Shown here: positions 6,965 through 12,962 of the stretch, piece after piece | How the letters are laid out: each line of letters opens with the position of its first letter | Numbering within the stretch: position 1 is the stretch's first letter | Assembly (NCBI GenBank): GCA_030039095.1 | Contig: JASHQP010000698.1 | Location: 1-17,053, forward strand | DNA from: Streptosporangiaceae bacterium | Lineage (GTDB): Bacteria; Actinomycetota; Actinomycetes; Streptosporangiales; Streptosporangiaceae | Length of the DNA: 17,053 bases | Direction: 5' to 3' | The notes under the pieces: model-generated | What the model saw: only the letters and a program-made list of their open reading frames with translations | The model's database searches: none | Told to the model about the DNA's origin: nothing | Position numbers and translations under genes: made by a program

Positions 6965-7410
6965 ACGCCCGGAGGGCCGGTCCAGGTCAGGTCGGCGAGG
7001 TTGACCACGATCGCTTCCTGCGTGGTGCGGGCGATGACGACGATCGCCTCGTCGTCGGGGTCGGGGTTCTCCTCGCGGTGCGGTACCCAGGGCGGCACGT
7101 AGATGTAGTCGCCGGGGCTGGTGCGCAGCCGACGCTCGGCCGGCTCCCCGTCGATCTCGTCCAGGAACACGAACTCCGGGTGGCCGCTGACCACGTAGAT
7201 GCCGGTCTCGGAGATCCCGTGGTGATGGTTGGCCGACGCGGTAGACGGGGCGACGTGCGTCTGCCCCATCCACAGGTCCCGCGACCCGACGGTGCCGCCG
7301 GAAATGGCCTCCAGGCGGGTCATGCCGCCGGTCTGCGCGGTCTGCCCGGACAGCGCAGTGGAGGCCACCTGGTACAGGTGCCGGTGGAAGCCGTCTTGCG
7401 CCTCTGTCAC
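6961..7410 (-). CDS. Cupin-domain protein
   Basis: This is a 149-residue single-domain cupin. Motif 1 reads NHHHGISETGIYVVSG, with two metal-type histidines, the glutamate and the closing glycine. Motif 2 reads PGDYIYVPPWVPHREEN, with its metal-ligand His and terminal Asn, so a metal-binding site looks intact. The GTG start (7410-7408) overlaps the TGA of the upstream F420-type oxidoreductase in a GTGA, so the two are probably co-translated and work on related substrates. Such small cupins may be dioxygenases, isomerases or sugar/effector-binding proteins; nothing seen decides which. Confidence 0.87.
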   Translation of the reverse strand: MTEAQDGFHRHLYQVASTALSGQTAQTGGMTRLEAISGGTVGSRDLWMGQTHVAPSTASANHHHGISETGIYVVSGHPEFVFLDEIDGEPAERRLRTSPGDYIYVPPWVPHREENPDPDDEAIVVIARTTQEAIVVNLADLTWTGPPGV

Positions 7411-8375
7411 CGCAACCCCTTCCTCGGGTGCTGGTCCTGGCTGAGTGCCCCCAGCAGTTGCCAGGTGCGGCGGCGGTCGCCGGCACCGTTGATCCCGGTG
7501 TTGGTCACCACGATCTCGGTGGCTCCTGCGTCGAAGTAGCGGTCGATCGCGGTGGCCAGGTGATCCTCGTCGCCGATCGCTGCCAGCTCGACCGGGTGGG
7601 TGACTCCCTCCCGCTCGATTATCTTCCGGTAGGACGGCACGTTCAGATAGGACGCAAGCTGATCGGCCGCGGCGGCCCGCACCCCGTCGGCCTCCGCCGT
7701 GACGACGGCGAACAGGGCCACCACGATGCGCGGTGCCGGCCGGCCGGCGGCCCGGGCTGCCTCGGTGATCGTCGGCACGATGAACTCGGCCAGCGTCCTG
7801 GGCCCGGCCAGGTAGGGCAGGGTGCCGTCGGCGAGCTCGCCCGTAACCCGCAGCGCCTGCGGTCCCATGGCGGCGACGAGCACCGGGACCGGCGGCTGTG
7901 CCCCGGCCACGGCCGCCGGCAAGATCGTCGACGCCCGCACGGTCTGCCCGGTGAAGTCCGCCGCGCCGGTCGTGAGCAGCGAGCCCAGCACGGTCAGGTA
8001 CTCGCGCAGGTGACGGATGGGCCTGCTGGCGTCCACCCCGAACACCTGCTCCACCATCTGCGGTACACCGAGACCCAGGCCGAGCGTGAACCGGCCGTGG
8101 CTGGCAGCCTGGGCGGTCTGCGCCTGACTGGACATCACGACCGGGTGGCGCGGGTAGATGGGGACGACCGAGGTGCCGACGCCGATGCCCGGCACCGCGT
8201 GGCCGATGACGGCGGCCACGGACAGCGCGTCGTGGTCGAACTGCTGGGACACCCAGACCGAGCCGACCCCGGAAGCCGCCGCCTCCTCGCCCAGGGACAC
8301 GAGCGTGTCCACCTTGTTGGGCGTTCCCGCCCGGTCGTCGGGCCCCGAGGGCAGTGTCACTCCGATCGGCCGCAT
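7407..8375 (-). CDS. Luciferase-like (LLM) F420-dependent oxidoreductase
   Basis: This 322-residue bacterial-luciferase-fold enzyme resembles the MSMEG_4879-type F420-dependent subfamily. It begins MRPIGVTLPSG and continues with VWVSQQFDHDALSVAAVIGH, VPGIGVGTSVVPIYPRHPVV, a glycine-rich GRFTLGLGLGVPQMVEQVFG, PVPVLVAAMGPQALRVTGEL and DGTLPYLAGPRTLAEF. The length is normal for the subfamily. The ATG start at 8375 has only a weak GGCGG upstream. It heads a two-gene minus-strand unit with the cupin. F420 versus FMN use is inferred from family resemblance only, and the substrate is unknown. A broken MerR-type gene lies just behind its promoter side, on the opposite strand, and could once have been its regulator. 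Confidence 0.88.
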   Translation of the reverse strand: MRPIGVTLPSGPDDRAGTPNKVDTLVSLGEEAAASGVGSVWVSQQFDHDALSVAAVIGHAVPGIGVGTSVVPIYPRHPVVMSSQAQTAQAASHGRFTLGLGLGVPQMVEQVFGVDASRPIRHLREYLTVLGSLLTTGAADFTGQTVRASTILPAAVAGAQPPVPVLVAAMGPQALRVTGELADGTLPYLAGPRTLAEFIVPTITEAARAAGRPAPRIVVALFAVVTAEADGVRAAAADQLASYLNVPSYRKIIEREGVTHPVELAAIGDEDHLATAIDRYFDAGATEIVVTNTGINGAGDRRRTWQLLGALSQDQHPRKGLR

Positions 8376-8486
8376 AGTCCGCCAACCTACCGGCTAGTGC
8401 TTCGCGGCACGCTCGGCGGTGGCGCGCACAGGTTGGGGCTGGTACGCGTAGCCCAGGTGCCGCATGGTGACGAGGCGCCGACCGTA

Positions 8487-8839
8487 CTCGTGCCCGAGCT
8501 TGACGCCAGCGGCTACCGTTGCTACCCGCCGAGCGCCGTGACCCGCGTTGCGGAGATCCGCGGGCTGCTGGAGTCGGGCATGACCAGCCAGATCATCGCG
8601 GCGATCCTGCCCTGCCTGGACAGCCCGCCCGACGTCAAGGCCGCCGCGCACTGCCTGCCGCCGCAGACCGTCGAGCTCATCAACGCCGAGCGGGGCGGCT
8701 CGAGCAGCGCATCGACTGCCTGGCCCGCGGCCGCGACGCCATCCGGGCGTACCTCGCGGCCCGCCTTGCGAGCCAGTGCGATGTGGTGCCGGCCCCGGGT
8801 CCGGCTACGGTGCCGGCGCGGCGACCGGGGCTGGGGTGA
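8487..8839 (+). pseudogene. MerR-family regulator remnant, frameshifted and lacking a clear N-terminus
   Basis: In one frame from 8487 the sequence reads LVPELDASGYRCYPPSAVTR, then VAEIRGLLESGMTSQIIAAI, then LPPQTVELINAER. This is the second half of a MerR DNA-binding domain and the start of its dimerisation helix. The helix resumes in a different frame as RLEQRIDCLARGRDAIRAYL from about 8691. The switch falls at GAGCGGGGCGGCTCGAG (8688-8704) and is consistent with loss of one base. Upstream of 8487 the first helix-turn-helix residues and start codon of a normal MerR protein are not recognisable in any frame. The 3' end overlaps the MBL/rhodanese gene on the other strand. Most likely a dead gene, divergent from the F420-type oxidoreductase. 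Confidence 0.75.
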
Positions 8840-10181
8840 CGGGCAGCCCGGTCTGGGCTGCGCGGTGATAGTCGTCGTCGATGGCGATGACCTCGCGCCC
8901 GGCCGCGTGCAGGATCGAGGCGGCGATCGCGGCGCGGTATCCGGCCTGGCAGTGCACCCAGAGCGGGCCGGGGGGCAGCTCGGGGGTGCGCGCGGGCAGG
9001 TGGTGCAGGGGGACGTGCAGCGCGCCCTCGATGTGGCTTTCCGACCACTCGAGCCTGCGGCGCACGTCGAGCACGGAGACCGGCTCACGACGCCAGGCCG
9101 CGGCCAGGTGCTCGAAGTCGCGCACCGGATACGAGGCGAGGCACGGGGCCCAGTTCTGCGGGGGCTCTGCTGATCCCTCGACGCGGTCGATGCCGATTCT
9201 GGCCAGGTCGCGCTGTGCGTCGGCCACCTGTGCGGGGCTGTCACCGATCAGCGTCACCGGGGTGCCCGCGGGCAGCAGCCAGCCCAGGTTGGAGACGAAG
9301 CTGTCGCCGTAGCCGACGCTGAACGACCCGGGCACGTGCCCGGCCGCGAACACACGCCGGTCACGGAGGTCCACGACCCATTCCCCGGCATCGATGCGCC
9401 GGCTGATCTCGTTCGCCTCGGGCGCCGCCGGCGGGGTCAGGTCGGGCGGCTGCGGGCCGGCGGCGTTGGCCGGTGCCATGCGCACGTAGTAGGCCGGGTA
9501 GTCGTCGAGGCCGGCGAGCAGATCGGCGACGTAGGTGTCCTCGTCGAGGGTGAGCGCGGGGTTGACCCGCTGTTCGTCGCCGATCGTCGACCCGTCCGAG
9601 CCGGCCGGCGAGGCGGCGCAGAAGCTGCCGAAGCCGTGCGTGGGATAGATGACCGCCTGTTCGGGCAGCATCGTGGCCAGCCGCCGGGCCGAGGCGTGCT
9701 GCGCCGCGGCGAGGGCCGGCGCGTGCTCGGCGCCGAGCAGGTCGGGGCGCCCGGTCGACCCGTGCAGCAGCGATCCGCCGGTGAACACGGCAAGGATCTC
9801 TCCGGTGGCCGTGTCCTCCAGCGCGTAGGACAGGTGGGTGAACGTGTGCCCGGGCGTGGCGATCACCCGGACCCGCATCGAGTCCCCGACGTCCACCTCG
9901 TCACCGTCGGCGACGGCGGCCCGGTCGAACGCCACCGGGTCGGCCCCGTTCACGTGGTAGGCGGCGCCGGTCGCGCGGGCCAGCGCCAGGCCGCCGGTGA
10001 GGTAGTCGTTGTGAATATGCGTCTCGAACACGTCGGTCACGGTGATCCCGCGGCTGGTGGTCAGGGCCAGCACCCGGTCGATGTCCCGCTGCGGATCCAC
10101 GACGAGCCCGACCGTGCCGTCGGTGACCAGATAGCTGCGGTCGCCGAGCGAAGGCGTCTTGATCGTCACTATCTCGACCAC
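8805..10181 (-). CDS. MBL-fold metallo-hydrolase with two C-terminal rhodanese domains (persulfide dioxygenase-like)
   Basis: This 458-residue cytoplasmic protein has a metallo-beta-lactamase domain (about 1-235) and two rhodanese-like domains (about 253-345 and 352-450), the layout of sulfur-handling enzymes such as CstB and ETHE1 relatives. The MBL motif is THIHNDYLTG (H55, H57, D59, with Tyr60 where His is usual). H112 lies in GHT, and THGFGSFC gives H182. The usual FTGD is FTGGS, so the metal-ligand Asp is replaced by Gly136. The first rhodanese has D314 in place of the active Cys. The second has HCQAGYR with C411 intact. The GTG start 10181 follows a GGGGGA. It lies 19 bp behind the acyl-CoA-dehydrogenase-like gene in the leftward sulfur operon and would handle sulfane sulfur released there; actual dioxygenase activity is uncertain. 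Confidence 0.88.
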   Translation of the reverse strand: MVEIVTIKTPSLGDRSYLVTDGTVGLVVDPQRDIDRVLALTTSRGITVTDVFETHIHNDYLTGGLALARATGAAYHVNGADPVAFDRAAVADGDEVDVGDSMRVRVIATPGHTFTHLSYALEDTATGEILAVFTGGSLLHGSTGRPDLLGAEHAPALAAAQHASARRLATMLPEQAVIYPTHGFGSFCAASPAGSDGSTIGDEQRVNPALTLDEDTYVADLLAGLDDYPAYYVRMAPANAAGPQPPDLTPPAAPEANEISRRIDAGEWVVDLRDRRVFAAGHVPGSFSVGYGDSFVSNLGWLLPAGTPVTLIGDSPAQVADAQRDLARIGIDRVEGSAEPPQNWAPCLASYPVRDFEHLAAAWRREPVSVLDVRRRLEWSESHIEGALHVPLHHLPARTPELPPGPLWVHCQAGYRAAIAASILHAAGREVIAIDDDYHRAAQTGLPVTPAPVAAPAP

Positions 10182-10200
10182 TGTTCCCCCAACCGTCGCG

Positions 10201-11358
10201 TTACGGCACCGTTGCCATAACTGCTGCCAGGGCGGCCTGCCCGGCCGCCGCGAGGATCGAGTCGTCCTGCGGCGTGTGCACCCGGGCGCACAGCACGTCC
10301 CTGTAATGCCGTTCTAGCGGATATTTCCTGGTCAGGCCATTGTTACCGACGAGCGCGACCGCCTGTTCCACCGCCGTGATCGCGGCCCGGGTGCCGGCCA
10401 GCTTGGCGATTCCGGCACGAGCGGCGGCGGAAGGGTCCCCGGCATCTGCGCGCGCCGCGAGGCCCGCCACCAGTTCGTTGGCGGCGGCCAGGGAGGCCTC
10501 GATCTCACCGACCGCGCTCTGGAACCTCGGCAGCGTCGCGAGCGGCCTGCCCAGGGCGGTAGGGGTTCGTTCGGTCAGGAAGCCGATCAGCCAGTCCCGG
10601 GCCGCGCTGGCCACACCGAGGTAGAGCGCGGTGAGGCCAAGGGCGTTCCAGAGCATCAGCGGGCTGTCGCGCGGCGGGGACCCCGCTGTCGGCTCGGCCA
10701 GGCCGGTCACGGCGTCGGCCGGAACCGGCGTGCCGCTGAAGATCACGTCGTCGCTGCGGCTGGCGCGCAGACCGAGATGGTCCCAGGTCGGCTCGATGAT
10801 GATCCCGGGGGAGTCGTCCCGGACCAGGAAGCCGCCGACGCGGGCCGGGTACTCGTCGGTGCTGGCCCAGACAACCATCCAGCGCAGGCCCACCGCCCCG
10901 GTCGAGAAGATCTTCCGTCCGTGCAGGGACCAGCCGCTGGGCACCCGGCGGGCGATGGTCGCGGGCAGGCCGCCCCGTGCGGGCGTGCCGAGATCCGGCT
11001 CCACCCGCAGCGCGTTGATCAGTACCGGCTTCTCGGCGGACTCCTCGAGCATCGTTTCGTACAGATCGTCCGGCCAGGCCGGCTGCTGCCCCTGCAGCGC
11101 GTGCGCGAACAGGGTCATCGCAGTGATCAACGCTGCCGAAGGGTCGCCGCGCCCGAGCGCGCGCAAGATCGCGACGGTCTGTGCGAGCCCGGCCCCCGGG
11201 CCTCCGTAGCGCTCCGCCACGGTCGCGGTCAGCAGCCCGGCCGCGTGGACGGTCGCGATCGCGTCGTCGGGGAACGACGCCTCACGGTCGTGCCGCTCCG
11301 CACCGGCCGCCAGCGCCGCGGTCACAGCGGGCAGACAGTCCAGGCCGAGCCCGCTCAC
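10201..11358 (-). CDS. Acyl-CoA-dehydrogenase-fold flavoprotein, SfnB/DszC-type flavin monooxygenase-like
   Basis: This 385-residue protein has the acyl-CoA dehydrogenase fold: an N-terminal helical domain with FPDDAIATVHAAGLL and VAERYGGPGAGLAQTVAILR, a middle beta-domain with PSGWSLHGRKIFSTGA, HLGLRASRSDDVIFSGTPVP, and a C-terminal helical domain ending PLERHYRDVLCARVHTPQDD. The last part has no obvious catalytic Glu of true dehydrogenases and resembles the group that uses reduced flavin and oxygen (DszC, SfnB and similar). GTG 11358 is used. It sits 46 bp after the SsuD-like gene and 19 bp before the MBL/rhodanese gene on the same strand. The likely role is oxidation of an organosulfur substrate with reduced flavin from the FMN reductase at 14479. 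A genuine acyl-CoA dehydrogenase is the alternative. Confidence 0.82.
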   Translation of the reverse strand: MSGLGLDCLPAVTAALAAGAERHDREASFPDDAIATVHAAGLLTATVAERYGGPGAGLAQTVAILRALGRGDPSAALITAMTLFAHALQGQQPAWPDDLYETMLEESAEKPVLINALRVEPDLGTPARGGLPATIARRVPSGWSLHGRKIFSTGAVGLRWMVVWASTDEYPARVGGFLVRDDSPGIIIEPTWDHLGLRASRSDDVIFSGTPVPADAVTGLAEPTAGSPPRDSPLMLWNALGLTALYLGVASAARDWLIGFLTERTPTALGRPLATLPRFQSAVGEIEASLAAANELVAGLAARADAGDPSAAARAGIAKLAGTRAAITAVEQAVALVGNNGLTRKYPLERHYRDVLCARVHTPQDDSILAAAGQAALAAVMATVP

Positions 11359-11404
11359 GCGATGCTGCCCGTCTGCCGAGGCGCGTGAAGGTGCTGTAGC
11401 TCCC

Positions 11405-12559
11405 TCATGCCGTGAGCGCCTCGGCCCCGGCGGCAGCCCCGCCGACCGGGGTGTCCTCCGCCCGCTCGCGCAGCAGTGGCACGAGCTGCGAGCCCCAGTC
11501 CACCACGTCGTCCAGTGGGTCGAAGCCGCGGATCAGCACGGTGTCCACGCCCACCCGGCGGTAGGCCATCAGCGCGTCGGCGACCTGCCGCGGCGTGCCG
11601 ACCAGGGCCGTCGAGTTACCGCCGGGACCGGTCAGCTTGGTGATCCCGTACCACAGCCGCTCGTCGTGGACATCGCGCTCGGCGCCCTGCTGCTGCAGCC
11701 GCTCCGACCCGACCGACGAGGAGTCCCGGAAGCCGAACAGCTGGCCGCGGGCGGGCACCTGGATGCCCTGGACCTGCGCGGTCTTCGCGCGAGCGACCTG
11801 GACGGCCGTGGCCGACCTGATGTCCTCGGCGCGCTGCCACGCCGCCCGCTCGGTCCCGGCCACGATCGGCCGGACCGACAGGCTGAACCTGATCGTGCGG
11901 CTGTGGCGGGCGGCCGCGGCCCGGATCCGGGCGATCCGCTCGGCGACCTGGGCCACCGGCTCACCCCAGAGCATGTAGACGTCCGCGTGCTCGGCGCCGA
12001 CGCCGACGGCGGCGTCCGAAGCGCCGCCGAAGTACAGCGGGATCCCCACTGCCGTCGCCGGCCTGACCGAGCTATAGGCGCCGCGGACCCGGTAGAACTC
12101 CCCGTCGTAGTCGAATGGCTCCGTCGAGGTCAGCTCTCGGCGGAGCAGGCTCATGAACTCGGCGGTGCGTGAGTACCGGCGGTCGTGATCAGCGAAGTCG
12201 CCGTCCCGCTTCTGGTCCAGCTCGTCGCCCCCGGTTATGTGGTGGATGGCGACCCGGCCGCCGCCGGTCAGCTGGTCCAGCGTCGCCAGCTTCCGCGCGA
12301 CCAGCGTCGGCGCCACGAACCCCGGCCGGTGGGCGATCAGCACCTTGAGGGCGGACGTGCTGTAGAGCACGTGCGCGGCGACCGCGAACCCGTCCGGGCT
12401 TGTGGCGCTGTAGCCGATCAGTACCCGGTCGAAGCCGGCGCGTTCGTGCGCCTGCGCGAACCGGGCCAGGTACCCCGCGTCAACCGGAGGCCCGCCGACG
12501 GAACCGCGAGACTCAGACACCTCCTTGGTGCCGACCATGCCGATGATCTCGATGGACAT
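11405..12559 (-). CDS. SsuD-like FMNH2-dependent alkanesulfonate monooxygenase family protein
   Basis: This 384-residue protein has the luciferase-like fold and resembles SsuD, which cleaves the C-S bond of sulfonates using reduced FMN and oxygen. Visible blocks are FDRVLIGYSATSPDGFAVAA, LKVLIAHRPGFVAPTLVARK, LTGGGRVAIHHITGGDELDQ, DHDRRYSRTAEFMSLLR, PLYFGGASDAAV, DVYMLWGEP, and LVGTPRQVADALMAYRRVGV. The ATG at 12559 has a good GGGAGGAG (12568-12575). The frame stays open upstream to 12757, but that part lacks resemblance and would run across the promoter region. It is the first gene of the leftward operon and shares a control region with the FAD protein and FMN reductase running the other way. 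Related enzymes act on sulfonates, dimethylsulfone or thioether derivatives, so substrate is not assigned. Confidence 0.9.
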   Translation of the reverse strand: MSIEIIGMVGTKEVSESRGSVGGPPVDAGYLARFAQAHERAGFDRVLIGYSATSPDGFAVAAHVLYSTSALKVLIAHRPGFVAPTLVARKLATLDQLTGGGRVAIHHITGGDELDQKRDGDFADHDRRYSRTAEFMSLLRRELTSTEPFDYDGEFYRVRGAYSSVRPATAVGIPLYFGGASDAAVGVGAEHADVYMLWGEPVAQVAERIARIRAAAARHSRTIRFSLSVRPIVAGTERAAWQRAEDIRSATAVQVARAKTAQVQGIQVPARGQLFGFRDSSSVGSERLQQQGAERDVHDERLWYGITKLTGPGGNSTALVGTPRQVADALMAYRRVGVDTVLIRGFDPLDDVVDWGSQLVPLLRERAEDTPVGGAAAGAEALTA

Positions 12560-12678
12560 TGCCGACGCTCCTCCCGGCACTCCAGTCGCCCCGCGGTCCT
12601 CGGCCCGTACGAGCACCCGCCACGCGACCTCGCGCCCCGGCGGCGTAGCTGGGCCGCAGTGACATCCCTTTGCATGCA

Positions 12679-12703
12679 AGCACCACCGATCACGGCCTGT
12701 CAA
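12679..12703 (-). promoter_or_regulatory. Candidate promoter of the leftward sulfur operon
   Basis: On the minus strand a consensus TTGACA (12703-12698) is followed after 18 bp by TTGCAT, a weak -10 with three matches to consensus. The transcript would begin about 110 bases before the SsuD-like start. The 14-bp palindrome at 12706-12719 lies directly upstream of the -35 box, a usual place for an activator site. Confidence 0.45.
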
Positions 12704-12705
12704 TA

Positions 12706-12719
12706 AACTCGATCGAGTT
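12706..12719. promoter_or_regulatory. 14-bp perfect palindrome, candidate operator in divergent sulfur control region
   Basis: AACTCGATCGAGTT is a perfect inverted repeat lying two bases from the leftward TTGACA. It has the same AACT/AGTT arms as the palindrome at 12845-12856 but a longer centre. Both lie in a short AT-rich patch of an otherwise very GC-rich region. Probable binding site of a regulator; the regulator is not encoded in the window. Confidence 0.5.
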
Positions 12720-12743
12720 ACTAGGATTATCCGATGAGCCCTG

Positions 12744-12772
12744 CCGGCGAACCCCATGCCGGCGTTCGCCGG
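12744..12772. other. 9-bp inverted repeat between the divergent promoters
   Basis: CCGGCGAAC (12744-12752) pairs with GTTCGCCGG (12764-12772) over an 11-nt loop. It lies between the two candidate promoters, so under the promoter calls here it is in neither transcript. It may block read-through or bind a protein. Confidence 0.4.
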
Positions 12773-12820
12773 AGCCGTCGCGCTTCGGCGGCGTCGTGCG
12801 GGATTGGCCGCAGGCGGGCG

Positions 12821-12854
12821 TTGACAGGGGCTGGGGCGTTCCGCAAACTATAGT
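12821..12854 (+). promoter_or_regulatory. Candidate promoter for leader ORF and FAD protein, with unusually wide spacer
   Basis: TTGACA at 12821-12826 is a perfect -35 box. The best -10 is TATAGT at 12849-12854, giving a 22-bp spacer, longer than the normal 16-18. Such spacing usually needs an activator that distorts the DNA. A CAAACT at normal spacing is the poorer alternative. Confidence 0.45.
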
Positions 12855-12856
12855 TT
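12845..12856. promoter_or_regulatory. 12-bp perfect palindrome overlapping the rightward -10 region
   Basis: AAACTATAGTTT is a perfect palindrome covering the proposed -10 TATAGT. A protein bound here would block RNA polymerase, so a repressor site is likely. It shares AACT/AGTT arms with the palindrome at 12706-12719, whose centre is 138 bp away. Confidence 0.5.
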
Positions 12857-12890
12857 TACGATCGAATTTATCGACTTTGGGAGGATCGGC

Positions 12891-12953
12891 ATGAGCTCAG
12901 TCACCGAAACCGATGTCCAGATCGCCGACGAGCCGCAGTACGCCGACCTCTAG
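12891..12953 (+). CDS. 20-residue leader ORF with strong ribosome-binding site, in frame with the following gene
   Basis: The ORF reads MSSVTETDVQIADEPQYADL and ends at TAG (12951-12953). It has the best ribosome-binding site of the region, GGGAGGA at 12879-12885, five bases before ATG. The next gene begins at GTG 12963, only nine bases after the stop and in the same frame. That gene has no ribosome-binding site of its own, so it may depend on re-initiation after this ORF. The peptide is acidic and contains no Cys, so it is unlike the cysteine-rich leader peptides known upstream of actinobacterial sulfur genes. It could be a regulatory leader, a tiny functional peptide, or the original N-terminus of the FAD protein interrupted by a nonsense codon. 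I do not recognise the peptide. Confidence 0.55.
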   Translation: MSSVTETDVQIADEPQYADL

Positions 12954-12962
12954 GCCGGCGCC

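Noticed and set aside
6961..8385. Minus-strand open frame of 474 codons ending in the cupin sequence
   Set aside because: Its first two thirds are the F420-type oxidoreductase read in the wrong frame; the real cupin starts at GTG 7410.
7428..9173. Plus-strand open frame of 581 codons
   Set aside because: Most of it is antisense to the F420-type oxidoreductase and the MBL/rhodanese gene; only the short MerR-like part around 8487-8697 resembles a protein.
12560..12757. N-terminal extension of the SsuD-like protein to 12757
   Set aside because: It would cross the promoter and palindrome, has no family resemblance, and the ATG at 12559 has a good ribosome-binding site.
12560..12962. Riboswitch or cysteine-rich attenuator leader upstream of the sulfur genes
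   Set aside because: No SAM-type or cobalamin-type conserved core could be traced by eye, and the only leader peptide has no Cys; covariance-model search would be needed to exclude one fully.
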